Below, one piece after another: positions 28,731-38,762 of a stretch of 64,000 nucleotides of DNA (position 1 is the stretch's first letter; the number at the start of each line of letters is the position of its first letter). The DNA lies in the NCBI RefSeq assembly GCF_014194695.1, contig NZ_JACIAH010000007.1, positions 124,001 through 188,000 of the forward strand, written 5' to 3'. The notes beneath the pieces were generated by a model. It was not told where the DNA came from. It ran no database searches and worked only from the letters and a program-made list of their open reading frames with translations. Origin of the DNA: Rhizobium sp. BK399. Its GTDB lineage: Bacteria; Pseudomonadota; Alphaproteobacteria; Rhizobiales; Rhizobiaceae. Both the position numbers and the translations under genes were made by a program.

Positions 28731-30260
28731 TTAGGCGAAGGACTTCGCGAAGCTATCGACGGCAGCCGTGAGCTTGCCCTTCGTATCGTCGCTGATTGCC
28801 TTGTCCGTGCGGATCGTGTCGAGGATAGCCGAGCCTTCCGAGCGAAGGTACGACAGCAGGCCCTGTTCGAACTTGCCGACCTGGTTGACCGGGATCTTGT
28901 CGAGGTAGCCGTTGACACCTGCGAAGATGACCGCAACCTGCTCTTCCGTCTTCAGCGGCGAGAACTGCGGCTGCTTCAGGAGTTCGGTCAGGCGTGCACC
29001 GCGGTTGAGCAGGCGCTGCGTGGAAGCATCGAGGTCCGAACCGAACTGGGCGAAGGCGGCCATTTCGCGATACTGGGCGAGTTCGCCCTTGATCGAGCCG
29101 GCGACCTGCTTCATGGCCTTGACCTGAGCGGCTGAACCAACGCGCGAAACCGACAGACCGACGTTAACGGCCGGACGAATGCCCTGGTAGAACAGGTCGG
29201 TTTCGAGGAAGATCTGGCCGTCGGTGATCGAGATCACGTTGGTCGGAATGAACGCCGAAACGTCGTTGCCCTGGGTTTCGATGACAGGCAGAGCCGTCAG
29301 AGAGCCAGCACCCTTCTCGTCGGAGAGCTTTGCAGCGCGCTCGAGGAGACGCGAGTGAAGGTAGAAAACGTCGCCAGGATAAGCTTCGCGGCCCGGCGGG
29401 CGGCGCAGCAGCAGCGACATCTGGCGATAAGCAACAGCCTGCTTGGACAGGTCGTCGTAGCCGATCAGCGCGTGCTGACCGTTGTCGCGGAAGAATTCGC
29501 CCATCGTGCAGCCGGCGAACGGTGCCAGGTACTGCATCGGAGCCGGATCGGAAGCCGTTGCAGCAACGACGATCGAGTACTTCATTGCGCCGCGTTCTTC
29601 GAGAACCTTGACGAACTGGGCAACGGTCGAACGCTTCTGGCCGATAGCGACGTAGACGCAGAACAGCTTGTCGCCGTCCGGGCCGTTGTCGTGAATGGCC
29701 TTCTGGTTCAGAATCGTGTCGAGAATGATCGCGGTCTTGCCGGTCTGGCGGTCACCGATGACGAGCTCGCGCTGGCCACGACCGACCGGGATGAGCGCGT
29801 CGATGGCCTTGAGGCCGGTCGACATCGGCTCATGAACCGACTTACGCGGAATGATACCAGGAGCCTTGACGTCGACGCGCGCACGGCGGGTCGCGTTGAT
29901 CGGGCCCTTGCCGTCGATCGGGTTGCCGAGAGCGTCGACAACGCGGCCGAGCAGCTCCGGACCAACCGGAACGTCAACGATGGCGCCGGTCCGCTTGACG
30001 GTGTCGCCTTCCTTGATGTCGCGGTCCGAACCGAAAATAACAACACCGACGTTGTCCGATTCCAGGTTCAGCGCCATACCACGGATGCCACCGGGGAATT
30101 CGACCATTTCGCCTGCCTGAACATTGTCCAGACCGTAAACGCGAGCGATACCGTCACCGACGGAGAGAACCTGACCGACTTCCGAGACTTCTGCCTCTTT
30201 ACCGAAGTTTTTGATCTGGTCTTTGAGAATTGCGGAAATTTCCGCAGCGCGGATATCCAT
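28731..30260 (-). CDS. atpA: F1 ATP synthase alpha subunit
   Basis: A 509-residue non-catalytic nucleotide-binding subunit of the F1 head. The P-loop is [10 protein letters not shown] near residue 170, and the [21 protein letters not shown] segment carries the family signature, including the arginine-finger region further on ([13 protein letters not shown]). Its ATG overlaps the atpH stop as TGATG, so translation is probably coupled. Confidence 0.98.
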   Translation of the reverse strand: MDIRAAEISAILKDQIKNFGKEAEVSEVGQVLSVGDGIARVYGLDNVQAGEMVEFPGGIRGMALNLESDNVGVVIFGSDRDIKEGDTVKRTGAIVDVPVGPELLGRVVDALGNPIDGKGPINATRRARVDVKAPGIIPRKSVHEPMSTGLKAIDALIPVGRGQRELVIGDRQTGKTAIILDTILNQKAIHDNGPDGDKLFCVYVAIGQKRSTVAQFVKVLEERGAMKYSIVVAATASDPAPMQYLAPFAGCTMGEFFRDNGQHALIGYDDLSKQAVAYRQMSLLLRRPPGREAYPGDVFYLHSRLLERAAKLSDEKGAGSLTALPVIETQGNDVSAFIPTNVISITDGQIFLETDLFYQGIRPAVNVGLSVSRVGSAAQVKAMKQVAGSIKGELAQYREMAAFAQFGSDLDASTQRLLNRGARLTELLKQPQFSPLKTEEQVAVIFAGVNGYLDKIPVNQVGKFEQGLLSYLRSEGSAILDTIRTDKAISDDTKGKLTAAVDSFAKSFA

Positions 30261-30820
30261 CAGCCGACCTCTTTCAATGCAAGCTTAAGGGTAGAGAGTT
30301 TTGTACGAAGAGACGTATCAATCTGACGGGACCCGACCTTCACGATCAGACCACCAAGAATTGACGGATCAACCGTGACGTTGATCGCCACGTCTTTGCC
30401 GGTGACGCCCTTGAGCGCCGCCTTCAATTCAGTTTCCTGCGCTGCAGTGAGCGCATGCGCCGCAGTAACGTCGGCAGTGATTTCGCCACGCTGGTTTGCA
30501 GCAATGATGCGGAAGGCCTTGATCATGCCCGGGAGGGCAAAGAGGCGACGGTTACGCGCCACGACCTTCAGGAAATTCGCGAAGAAGCCGCTGATGCCAG
30601 CCTTCTCACTGATGGCAATGATTGCCTTGAGCTGATCGTCGGCCGAGAAAACAGGGCTCGAAACGAAACGCTTCAGGTCTTCGCTCTCGTCGAGCATCGC
30701 CTGGAACCGATCGAGGTCCTTGGTGACGACCTCAACGGCGCCCTGCTCGAGCGCAAGCTCGAACAACGACGAGGCATAGCGCTCTGCAACACCAGAAGTA
30801 AGCTGGGATGTGTCTGCCAC
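30260..30820 (-). CDS. atpH: F1 ATP synthase delta subunit
   Basis: A 186-residue peripheral-stalk subunit (OSCP homolog) that ties F1 to the b subunits. The N-terminal helical domain begins [16 protein letters not shown], and the C-terminal strand segment [20 protein letters not shown] is typical. The start is taken as GTG at 30820 ([10 protein letters not shown]); a TTG at 30844 would add eight residues. It is the first gene of atpHAGD-orf-atpC; the F0 genes are not in this window, as is usual in alphaproteobacteria. Confidence 0.94.
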   Translation of the reverse strand: MADTSQLTSGVAERYASSLFELALEQGAVEVVTKDLDRFQAMLDESEDLKRFVSSPVFSADDQLKAIIAISEKAGISGFFANFLKVVARNRRLFALPGMIKAFRIIAANQRGEITADVTAAHALTAAQETELKAALKGVTGKDVAINVTVDPSILGGLIVKVGSRQIDTSLRTKLSTLKLALKEVG

Positions 30821-31080
30821 TGGCCCAAATTTCCCTGATTTCAACCCAAGAATCCGGTCCTCGGCGGGCGCCTGACCTATAATCTTGAATTCGTTATGAT
30901 TTCCCCCAGAAATCGCAAGAAAAGCCTCTTGCTTCTTCCGAAATTCGGGGTCCGTCTAACATAGGATGTTCGGACTCGCAACACGCGTAACGCCCGAATA
31001 CTGCTTTCCTATCGATTTCTAACGCAAAAATGCTCGAGCCCCGGCAGGGAAGAGCTTAGCGCGAGCGATATCCGCTCAAC
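30821..31080. other. Upstream region of the atp operon
   Basis: Non-coding gap of about 260 bases between the membrane-protein gene and atpH, both read leftward. It must hold the atp promoter. I could not fix -35/-10 elements with confidence. A short inverted repeat GAGCG-N5-CGCTC near 31060-31077 follows the stop of the upstream gene but lacks a T-run. Confidence 0.4.
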
Positions 31081-31470
31081 TCAAGCGGAAAAGAAACCGA
31101 AAACATAGGCGAGAGGAAGCGCCGCCAGAATGATTTGCACAACCAGGAGTAAATAGTTGAGAATTGTGCTCCCCTTATCTGAAAGGAGCGAAATGATGCG
31201 TGCAAACGCCGCCATGGCGAAGGCGCCGCCGAGCGCCATGTAGATCCAGTTCTGCGCCAGCATGATGGCCGAGAGGCCGAAGCCGAGATAGAAGCCGCCG
31301 ACGGAGCGTTGCTCCGCATAACCGTCACGCCGACCCTCGCGAGGCATGATGCCGAACAGCCGCATCGCGTATCCCGGCGCAAACATGATGACAAAGCCCA
31401 CAAGCGCCGTGAAAGCGGCCGCTCCGAAGGCGAGTTGTTCGCCAAACTCCGTCGGAAAATAAAAATCCAT
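31081..31470 (-). CDS. Four-helix inner-membrane protein, DUF4345-like
   Basis: A 129-residue hydrophobic protein with about four transmembrane segments (roughly residues 13-33, 55-75, 78-95 and 103-125). The RSVGGFYLGFGLS stretch resembles the conserved core of small DUF4345-type membrane proteins, but I assign the family only tentatively. No catalytic motif or signal peptide is visible. It lies between priA and the atp operon, with its own intergenic spaces, so it may be a single gene. Confidence 0.7.
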   Translation of the reverse strand: MDFYFPTEFGEQLAFGAAAFTALVGFVIMFAPGYAMRLFGIMPREGRRDGYAEQRSVGGFYLGFGLSAIMLAQNWIYMALGGAFAMAAFARIISLLSDKGSTILNYLLLVVQIILAALPLAYVFGFFSA

Positions 31471-31547
31471 AGTCGACCCCGAATCCCCTGCTTCGCCGTC
31501 CTTATGGCATGATTGCCGTGCCGGGCAAAAGCCCGCAAGGCAGCGAT

Positions 31548-33764
31548 CTACAGGAAGCTTTGAGGGTCGACGTCGAGCTGTACATGCACCGACCCACGCT
31601 CCTTCGGCGCCTGCGCAAGCATAGTCCTCAGAAACGCCTGCATGTCGGAGTTCCGCCGCCCGTGTACGAGAAGCCGAAAGCGATAGCGGCCGCGCACCAG
31701 GGCAAGTGGCGCTTCCGCCGGGCCGAGGACGGCGATGCCAGAGACATGAGGTGCCGCGTTCCTGATCCCGCGGGCATGGTTTTCCGCATCGTGGCGCGCT
31801 TCCGCCGAGACGATGATCGATGCCAACCGTCCGAAAGGGGGAAGAATGGCGCGCTCGCGTTCGGCGATCTCGCGTTCGTAGAATGCGCTCGCATCGCCGG
31901 AGACGATCGCTTGCATAACCGGATGCTGCGGCTGGTAGGTCTGTAACAGTCCGTGGCTCTTCAGGCCGGTACGCCCGGCGCGGCCTGTCACCTGCGACAG
32001 GAGCTGGAAGGTCCGCTCGGCGGCGCGTGGATCGCCGTTGGCAAGGCCGAGGTCGGCATCGACGATACCAACCAGCGTCATCAGCGGGAAATTGTGACCC
32101 TTGGCGACAAGCTGCGTCCCGATGACGATATCGGCCTCGCCCTTGGCGATGGCTTCGAGCTCAAGACGCAACCGTTTGACGCCGCCCATCATGTCGGACG
32201 AGAGCACGATCGTCCGTGCCTCGGGAAAATGACGTTCCACCTCTTCAGCGATACGCTCGACGCCCGGCCCGCAGGCAACGAGGTGATCAAGTGTGCCACA
32301 TTCGGGACAGGCTTCCGGCGTCCGCTCGGCATGACCGCACTGATGGCATTGCAGCTGCCTCTTGAATCGATGCTCGACGAGCCAGCTGGAGCATTGCGGG
32401 CATTGGAAGCGGTGACCACAAACGCGGCAAAGCGTCAGCGGCGCGTAGCCCCGCCGGTTCAGGAAAAGAAGCGCCTGTTGCTGCTTCTCAACCGTCTTGC
32501 CGATCGCTCGAATCAGCACTGGCGAGAGGAAGCCGCCGCGCTCGGGCGCATGACGGCGCATGTCGATGAGATGCAGATCCGGCAGCGCCGCGTCACCGAA
32601 GCGGGTCGGCATGTGAATGGTGCTGTAACGCCCGCTCTGCCCATTGACCTGGCTCTCGACCGACGGCGTGGCCGAAACCAGAACCACCGGGAAATCGCCA
32701 ATGCGGGCGCGCACGACCGCCATGTCGCGCGCATTGTAATAGACACGATCTTCCTGCTTGTAAGCGGGATCGTGTTCTTCATCGACGATGATCAGCCCAA
32801 GGTCCTCGAAAGGCAGGAACAGCGCCGAGCGCGCGCCGGCGACGACGCGAACCTCGCCCGTGACTGCCTGACGCCAGACCTTTTCGCGCATGCGTGGCGC
32901 CAGATCGGAATGCCATTCCGCCGGCTTGGCGCCGAAGCGATCCTGGAACCGCTCCAGAAAGCTGGCCGTCAAGGCAATCTCCGGAAGGAGAATCAACACC
33001 TGCTTGCCGCGCTTCAGCGTTTCCGCGATCGCTTCGAAATAGACTTCGGTCTTGCCCGAACCGGTAACTCCGTCGATCAGCGAGACTGCGAACTCGCCCT
33101 TTCGAACTTCGGAGAGGATCTCGTTCGCCGCTTCCTTCTGGGGACCTTCGAGCCGCGCGGCCACAAAATCCGGATCCGGTCTGGCGACCACTGGCGGGGG
33201 CGGCAGGAACACCGTCTCGAAAATGCCCTGACTGATCAAACCATCAACGACGCTGGTCGACACACCGGCGGCGTGGGCCAGCCCGCTTCGCGTCCAGGAC
33301 AAGCCATCCCCGGCAATATCCAGCACCCGGGCGCGCGCCGGCGTCATCCGTTCCGGCGCGCCGCCGGCGAAGCGCAATCCCTCCACCATCGGCTCGGGCT
33401 CGAAGGCGTTGGGTGCACGCAGCGCCATCCGCGCCACGAGCCCAGGTGGAGAAAGTGTGTAACTCGCCACCCAGTCGATGAAATCGCGCATCTCCTTGGT
33501 CAGCGGCGGGCAATCGAAGACATGACTGATCGGCCTGAGCTTCTTCGGGTCGACACCGTCCTCGCCACCGTCCCAGACGACGCCGATCACCTGCCTCGGA
33601 CCGAGCGGCACCTGCACGACCGAGCCGGGCTCGACCGCCATCCCTTCCGGCACTGCATATGAATATGGCTTCGGCGCGGGCATGGGAACGAGCACCGGAA
33701 CCGTACGGTTTGCCGGCGGCGCCTCAAACAACGCTCCAAAGAGATCTGACGAATCTGTGCTCAT
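31548..33764 (-). CDS. priA: Primosomal protein N', replication-restart helicase PriA
   Basis: A 738-residue superfamily 2 DNA helicase that reloads the replisome at stalled forks. The N-terminal DNA-binding domain is followed by the helicase core with Walker A GVTGSGKTEVY and the DEEHD box. The zinc-binding insert has paired cysteines (CRVCGHRFQCPQC, then CHQCGHAERTPEACPEC), and the C-terminal helicase motif GRAGRTGLKSHG follows. ATG 33764 is taken as the start; a GTG 27 bases upstream is possible and neither has a strong ribosome-binding site. Confidence 0.95.
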   Translation of the reverse strand: MSTDSSDLFGALFEAPPANRTVPVLVPMPAPKPYSYAVPEGMAVEPGSVVQVPLGPRQVIGVVWDGGEDGVDPKKLRPISHVFDCPPLTKEMRDFIDWVASYTLSPPGLVARMALRAPNAFEPEPMVEGLRFAGGAPERMTPARARVLDIAGDGLSWTRSGLAHAAGVSTSVVDGLISQGIFETVFLPPPPVVARPDPDFVAARLEGPQKEAANEILSEVRKGEFAVSLIDGVTGSGKTEVYFEAIAETLKRGKQVLILLPEIALTASFLERFQDRFGAKPAEWHSDLAPRMREKVWRQAVTGEVRVVAGARSALFLPFEDLGLIIVDEEHDPAYKQEDRVYYNARDMAVVRARIGDFPVVLVSATPSVESQVNGQSGRYSTIHMPTRFGDAALPDLHLIDMRRHAPERGGFLSPVLIRAIGKTVEKQQQALLFLNRRGYAPLTLCRVCGHRFQCPQCSSWLVEHRFKRQLQCHQCGHAERTPEACPECGTLDHLVACGPGVERIAEEVERHFPEARTIVLSSDMMGGVKRLRLELEAIAKGEADIVIGTQLVAKGHNFPLMTLVGIVDADLGLANGDPRAAERTFQLLSQVTGRAGRTGLKSHGLLQTYQPQHPVMQAIVSGDASAFYEREIAERERAILPPFGRLASIIVSAEARHDAENHARGIRNAAPHVSGIAVLGPAEAPLALVRGRYRFRLLVHGRRNSDMQAFLRTMLAQAPKERGSVHVQLDVDPQSFL

Positions 33765-33824
33765 CGGGCGTGACCATGCCCGGATCGACACGAAAAGAAA
33801 ACCTGTAAGACTGGTGCCACCGGT

Positions 33825-34961
33825 TTACTCGTCGTCATCGATAACGCCCGTTAGCCGCATGCCCTCGATCCACGTTGCGCCGTCCTGCCGCACCACGTGG
33901 CGAGCACGGGCACCGCATTTTTCGCGCACGGCGGCCGCCAGCGCTTCGGAATGCGTAACGATCCAGATCTGGCTGCTGCTGGCGGCCTCCGCGATCATGT
34001 CCGCCAGAGGGGGCAGCATGTCGGGATGGAGGCTTGCCTCTGGTTCGTTGAGCGCAATCAGCGGCGGCAGCCGATAGGACATCAGTGCGGCCGCAAGTCC
34101 CAGAAAGCGGATCTGTCCGTCCGACAGCTCGCGCGGCTTGAACACCCGATTTGGAAACTCGGAAAAGGAAAGGCCGAAAGACGCCGTCTCCTCGGGCAGC
34201 GGCATAACGAGCCGCGCACCGCCAAGGGCCGCGGCCACGGCACGATCGAGATCGACCGTATCCTCCCGCGTATGCGCCAGCGTCGCGAAGACGGCAGCAA
34301 TGTTGCTGCCATCCTCATCGAGCAGCGGCGCGGTGACAGCAAGACAAGGGGAGCGCAGTGGTGACAGGCGATCAGTCCGGAAGCCGTGAAAGAAACGCCA
34401 GCCGTCGATTGCACGGCGGAACGTTCCGATCTCGGGATACTGGCCGGCATCACCGAGCAGCGCGATCGCGGTTTCCGATGTCAGCGCCTGCTCCGGATAA
34501 TCCTGCATCCGCCCATTCGGTCCACGAACCGAAATGGCCGGGCCGGCACGCTTCATCATCGTCACCGGCCGCGTTCCCGTCTCGATCGACAACTCTTCAG
34601 CCTTGATCTGAGGCTCAAAGGGAAATCCCGCCGCAGCCGCCGGCGGCCGCAACCCGGCCTCGACGCGATAACGGAAGGTAATCGCTCGTTCCTCGTCGAC
34701 AAGTTCGGCTTCCAGGCGAATCCGGAAGGGTCCGTCGGCATCCCGGCGCGGGCCCGACCACAGCGCCGAAAACATCCCGCCCTCGGCGGCGATCTCATGC
34801 GCCAGGCGCCCTCGCGTTGCCGCTTGGATGAGCTGGAGAGCGCGGTAGAGGTTGGATTTTCCGACGCCGTTCTCGCCGATGAAGAGGTTAATCCCGGAAA
34901 GATCCATACGGATCGATCGCAGGGACCGGTAATTCTGTGCAAACATCGAGCGGAGCAGCAT
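33825..34961 (-). CDS. AAA-family ATPase of the RecF/SMC-like predicted ATPase group (COG4637-like)
   Basis: A 378-residue ABC-type ATPase. The P-loop GENGVGKSNL is near the N-terminus, after a YRSLRSIRMDLSGINLF segment. The signature motif is ELSDGQIRFLGLAAAL, and the Walker B region reads LIALNEPEASLHP, with Asn where DEP is usual. A WIVTHSEALA segment acts as the H-loop. The middle part is a variable insert; there is no nuclease domain as in OLD proteins. The start is uncertain: TTG 34982, ATG 34961 or ATG 34946. It is probably cotranscribed with the acyltransferase gene upstream. The function is unknown; a DNA-related role is inference. Confidence 0.8.
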   Translation of the reverse strand: MLLRSMFAQNYRSLRSIRMDLSGINLFIGENGVGKSNLYRALQLIQAATRGRLAHEIAAEGGMFSALWSGPRRDADGPFRIRLEAELVDEERAITFRYRVEAGLRPPAAAAGFPFEPQIKAEELSIETGTRPVTMMKRAGPAISVRGPNGRMQDYPEQALTSETAIALLGDAGQYPEIGTFRRAIDGWRFFHGFRTDRLSPLRSPCLAVTAPLLDEDGSNIAAVFATLAHTREDTVDLDRAVAAALGGARLVMPLPEETASFGLSFSEFPNRVFKPRELSDGQIRFLGLAAALMSYRLPPLIALNEPEASLHPDMLPPLADMIAEAASSSQIWIVTHSEALAAAVREKCGARARHVVRQDGATWIEGMRLTGVIDDDE

Positions 34962-34982
34962 GCCTCGCTTTAGCCTATCCAA

Positions 34983-35930
34983 TCAGCGAATTGAATGGGC
35001 GCTGGCCAGTTCCCGTTCCGCGGGCGGGACCAGCGGCAGGAATTGTGCTCCGCCATCCGCGGCAAGCGCGTGGACGGTGTGGTCTTCCAGCGCCTTGGTT
35101 ACCTCGTTGATGTCGCCGTCGAGGTGTTCCACGGGGATCGGGTTGCCGACCACGAAGTCGAAGCGATCGCCGCGCTTGTTGAGGAGCTCGTGGAAGACGG
35201 TCATGTCCCGGAGCTCGGTCGACCATTTCGCAAGCCAGTAGAACAGGCCGGAGTTCCGAGCCGTCATATGAACGGGAAGGATCGGCAGATTGTACTTGCG
35301 GGCAAGGCCGACCGCCGAGGTTTTCCACGGGCGTTCATTCAGCCGTCCGTTCGCCCAGTAGGCGATGCGGCCAGAGGGAAAGAGCACTGTTGCCTTGCCT
35401 TCCCTGACCGCACGGTTGGTGATCTGCAGCGTTTCGCGGGTCTTGAGCTTGCTTTTGTACTCCTCGCGCCACTCGACGGGGATAATGACCTCGGCAAAAC
35501 GCGGATTGACGCGCACGGCGTCACGGTTCGCAAACACCATCACATCCGGTCGCTTATGCTTCAGGAGGTCGAAGACGGCGACACCATCGGCAATGCCGGT
35601 CGGATGATTGCTGACGAGAATGAAGCCGCCGGTCTCGGGAATGCGGTCGCCATGCCTGACATTGATGTCGAGGTTCAGCAGGTTGCTCATATACTCGAAG
35701 CACTGCAAACCCGGCATGTTCGCAACATCGTTGGCAAAGCTGACCGCCCGGTTGTAGCGGAGCAGCGTATAGAGAAACGGCCGCATGATCGGCCAAAGCG
35801 GATGCTTCACGATCCGCTGCCCGCGTTCGGCGATCAACGTGTCGACGATGTGACCCGGCTTGCCATGGGAGACGAGTGCGATCGCTTCCGCGAATTGTCC
35901 AAAAGCGGTCGTGGGTTGGCGCCGTGGCAT
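34983..35930 (-). CDS. Lysophospholipid acyltransferase, PlsC family
   Basis: A 315-residue acyltransferase-domain protein. The catalytic box reads SNHPTGIADG, an H-x5-D spacing rather than the H-x4-D of standard PlsC; H-x5-D is known from OlsB/hemolysin-type acyltransferases. A later VLFPSGRIAYW segment takes the place of the FPEG motif, and LPILPVHM follows. It would transfer an acyl chain to a lysolipid in the inner membrane, though the acceptor is not clear. It is 21 bases upstream of the AAA ATPase gene and divergent from xerC. Confidence 0.85.
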   Translation of the reverse strand: MPRRQPTTAFGQFAEAIALVSHGKPGHIVDTLIAERGQRIVKHPLWPIMRPFLYTLLRYNRAVSFANDVANMPGLQCFEYMSNLLNLDINVRHGDRIPETGGFILVSNHPTGIADGVAVFDLLKHKRPDVMVFANRDAVRVNPRFAEVIIPVEWREEYKSKLKTRETLQITNRAVREGKATVLFPSGRIAYWANGRLNERPWKTSAVGLARKYNLPILPVHMTARNSGLFYWLAKWSTELRDMTVFHELLNKRGDRFDFVVGNPIPVEHLDGDINEVTKALEDHTVHALAADGGAQFLPLVPPAERELASAHSIR

Positions 35931-36071
35931 TCAAGATCCTGCGTCGTTGGGAAACCGGTTACGTGGAATGATATGATGGGAGCATGACAAGCACTTGGCC
36001 GGCATTAGGAATTCCATAACTATCGCTCCCTCAGAATTGGCGGCAGGATTGGCAAATTCAAGGCCGAATAC

Positions 36072-37007
36072 GTGAACGAACTCCTGATCATCGCCGACCC
36101 ACGCCTGATGGCCGAGCGCTCGGCTTGGCTCGATAGCCTCGCGCGCGAACGACGCCTTTCAGAGCACACGCTCGATGCCTACGAGCGTGATACGCGTCAG
36201 TTCCTGACCTTTCTGACTGGGCACCTCGGCGGGCCCGCAACGCTGAAAGATATCCACGCACTCAGGCCTGCCGACTTCCGTGCGTTCCTGGCCGCACGGC
36301 GCAAGGAAGGCTCCGGTGCCCGTTCGCTTGGCCGCAATCTGGCCGGGCTGCGTTCACTGCTGCGTTACCTGGAAAGGAAGGGGCTGGTAAATGCCGCCGG
36401 CGTTGGCGCAATCCGCTCGCCGAAACAACCCAAATCGCTGCCGAAGCCGTTATCCGACCGGCAAGCCATCAACGTCGTCAGCGACGAGGCGCAGTTGCAC
36501 GAGGAGCCCTGGATCGCCGCCCGCGACGCCGCCGTCTTTGCTCTGCTCTATGGCTGCGGACTGCGCATCTCTGAAGCCCTCGATCTGACGCCCGGCGATT
36601 TCAACCGCGGTGCTGCCACGCTGCGCATCACCGGCAAGGGCAACAAGACCCGCCTTGTGCCGCTGCTGACCCTGGTCTTCGACGCCGTCGAGAAATACCG
36701 GGCGCTCTGCCCCTATCACCTCGAAGGCAACGAGCCCCTTTTCCGTGGCGCGCGCGGCGGCAAGCTGCAGGCTGCGATCATTCAGCGCACCATGCAGAAG
36801 ATGCGCAGCGCCTTCGGCCTTCCCGAAACGGCGACACCGCATGCGCTGCGCCATTCCTTTGCGACCCACCTGTTGGCCGGCGGCGGTGACCTCAGAACCA
36901 TCCAGGAATTGCTCGGCCACGCCAGCCTTTCCACCACCCAGGTCTATACAGGTGTGGATTCCTCACGATTGCTTGAAGTTTACGACCGTGCCCATCCTCG
37001 GGCGTAA
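36072..37007 (+). CDS. xerC: Tyrosine recombinase XerC, chromosome dimer resolution
   Basis: A 311-residue site-specific recombinase acting with XerD at dif. The N-terminal SAM-like core-binding domain covers about residues 15-105. The catalytic set is complete: R165 (GCGLRISEAL), K189 (TGKGNKT), H257 and R260 (HALRHSFATHLL), H283 (LLGHASLSTTQ) and nucleophile Y292. The start is GTG at 36072 with a weak ribosome-binding site; an in-frame ATG 12 codons later is less like the family. XerC rather than XerD is favoured by similarity to rhizobial XerC N-termini and by the priA neighbourhood. Confidence 0.9.
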   Translation: MNELLIIADPRLMAERSAWLDSLARERRLSEHTLDAYERDTRQFLTFLTGHLGGPATLKDIHALRPADFRAFLAARRKEGSGARSLGRNLAGLRSLLRYLERKGLVNAAGVGAIRSPKQPKSLPKPLSDRQAINVVSDEAQLHEEPWIAARDAAVFALLYGCGLRISEALDLTPGDFNRGAATLRITGKGNKTRLVPLLTLVFDAVEKYRALCPYHLEGNEPLFRGARGGKLQAAIIQRTMQKMRSAFGLPETATPHALRHSFATHLLAGGGDLRTIQELLGHASLSTTQVYTGVDSSRLLEVYDRAHPRA

Positions 37008-37087
37008 TCTTTTGTTAACGGCTTCTCTTAAAGGAATATCCGCACGCTGGGCGTAGGCTTGGCGATCATAGTGACCGGAACACCACC

Positions 37088-38167
37088 ATGACGATCTCCA
37101 TCGGCCGTCGCAGCCTGCTCATTGCATTGCCGGGCAATATCCTTCTCTGGCTGATTGCCGCGTTTCACATGCTGCTTGCGGCAACCCTGATCGCCGTGCT
37201 GTTTTCGGTGTCGCCGGTGGCTGCCGCGAGCGACGATGCCTGTACCGGCCACAACATCCTGACCGATCTCAAACAGAGTGATCCCGCCCGATACGCCGAA
37301 GTCGTGAAGGAGGCCGATGCCGTGCCGAACGGCAAGGGCATTTTCTGGAGAATCGAGAAGGCGGGGATAGCGCCGTCCTGGCTGCTTGGCAGTATGCATG
37401 TGACCGATCCCCGCGTGCTGAACTTGCCGCCGCGCGCGCAGACTGCCCATGATGCTGCCGATACCATCATCATTGAATCCGACGAGATCCTCGACGAAAA
37501 GAAGGCGGCGGCTGCGCTGCTGATACGGCCGGAACTGACGATGTTCACCGACGGCACGACCATCGAGAAGCTTCTTTCCCGCGACGACTATACGCGGCTG
37601 GAAGCCGGTCTGAAGCTGCGCGGCATCCCGCTTGCGGCGGTTTCTCGCATGCGCCCTTGGATGATCTCGAGCGTGGTTGCCCTTCCCGGCTGCGAAATGG
37701 CTCGCAAGGCGAAAGGCGTTCAATTCCTCGACCAGAAAATCGCGGCGGATGCCGCCGCTGCGGGCAAGCAGGTCAAGGGCCTCGAAACGCTGGCCGAACA
37801 ACTGCAGGCAATGGCTGAGCTGCCCACCGAGTTCCACCTGAAATCGCTGATCGAAACGCTGGCTCTCGGTTCTAAGATGAACGATGTCGTCGAGACCATG
37901 ACCGATCTCTATCTTTCCGGTGATATCGGCATGACGATCCCCATGCTGAAGACCGTGTCACCCGACGGCGAGGACGAAGATAGCGACTACGCCGCCTTCG
38001 AGCAGCGCATCATCCTTGATCGCAACAAGGTGATGGCCGAGCGCGCCGCGCCGATCCTCGCCAAGGGCAACGTCTTCATGGCCGTCGGCGCCCTGCACCT
38101 ACCAGGCGACGGCGGCGTGATCGAACTGTTGCGCAATCAAGGCTTCACCGTCACCGCCGTTAACTAG
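37088..38167 (+). CDS. TraB/GumN-family protein, membrane-anchored or secreted
   Basis: A 359-residue protein with a long hydrophobic N-terminus (about residues 14-46), either a signal peptide or an anchor. The family hallmarks are present: WLLGSMHVTDPR near residue 97 and the C-terminal VFMAVGALHLPGDGGVIELLRNQG. TraB/GumN proteins share a fold with Tiki metalloproteases and some act as envelope hydrolases, but the role here is not known. The gene is convergent with the cytochrome b561 gene, sharing three bases at the stops. Confidence 0.88.
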   Translation: MTISIGRRSLLIALPGNILLWLIAAFHMLLAATLIAVLFSVSPVAAASDDACTGHNILTDLKQSDPARYAEVVKEADAVPNGKGIFWRIEKAGIAPSWLLGSMHVTDPRVLNLPPRAQTAHDAADTIIIESDEILDEKKAAAALLIRPELTMFTDGTTIEKLLSRDDYTRLEAGLKLRGIPLAAVSRMRPWMISSVVALPGCEMARKAKGVQFLDQKIAADAAAAGKQVKGLETLAEQLQAMAELPTEFHLKSLIETLALGSKMNDVVETMTDLYLSGDIGMTIPMLKTVSPDGEDEDSDYAAFEQRIILDRNKVMAERAAPILAKGNVFMAVGALHLPGDGGVIELLRNQGFTVTAVN

Positions 38168-38667
38168 CGCCCGACGGTCATACGCTTGAGAACATTGGTC
38201 TTCCAATAGAACTGGTGAACGAGCGCGCCCGCGACATGCGCCGCGACAAACACCCAGAGGACGACCTTCAGCACATCGGCGTGAAGCGATCCGACGGCAT
38301 CCATCCCAAAATAATAGGCGGCAATTCCAGTTAGCGGCATCACGAAGATGAAGGCATAAAGGCCGAAGTGCACGACCTTGGCCGCGAGGCGAAATATTGC
38401 AGGCTCGCCCGCGATTTCGATCGGTGCACCCTGGGAAGAACGCAGGCAAACCCGGATAATCGCGAGCGCCAGAATGGCAATACCGACATAGGCGTGAATG
38501 TTGGCCGCCGCGACCTGGTCGGCAGTGGCAATGCCGGTGCGACGCATGGCGCGATGCCATTCGTTCATGCCGTCAGGAAATAGGAGGTTGAAGAAGATGA
38601 GCAGTGCCATACCCCAGTGAAGCAGGCGTTGCGGCAAGCTGTAAGCATCGACGGGTGCGGATTGCAT
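38164..38667 (-). CDS. Cytochrome b561 family protein
   Basis: A 167-residue four-helix membrane di-haem cytochrome. Histidines fit the family: H17 (RLLHWGMALL), H58 (NIHAYVG), H100 (VVHFGLYAF) and H144/H151 in the last helix. MPLTGIAAYYFG is a typical loop-helix segment. Such proteins oxidise quinol or pass electrons to superoxide or periplasmic partners. It stands alone between the TraB/GumN gene and lpdA. Confidence 0.9.
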   Translation of the reverse strand: MQSAPVDAYSLPQRLLHWGMALLIFFNLLFPDGMNEWHRAMRRTGIATADQVAAANIHAYVGIAILALAIIRVCLRSSQGAPIEIAGEPAIFRLAAKVVHFGLYAFIFVMPLTGIAAYYFGMDAVGSLHADVLKVVLWVFVAAHVAGALVHQFYWKTNVLKRMTVGR

Positions 38668-38700
38668 CGGCTCTCCTTTCGAACGACTTTAGAACCATTC

Positions 38701-38740
38701 AAAAGTAAAACGGCCACCTGTCGGGAGACAAGCAGCCGTT
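38701..38740 (-). terminator. Terminator of lpdA
   Basis: A 14-bp imperfect stem (11 matches; AACGGC...TGTC / GACA...GCCGTT) with a 4-base loop, followed leftward by TTTTACTTTT. It is about 25 bases after the lpdA stop. Confidence 0.8.
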
Positions 38741-38762
38741 CGCACATTGCCGAAATTTAATA

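Noticed and set aside
31953..33662. 569-codon open frame opposite priA
   Set aside because: Antisense shadow of priA caused by high GC; no ribosome-binding site or motif.
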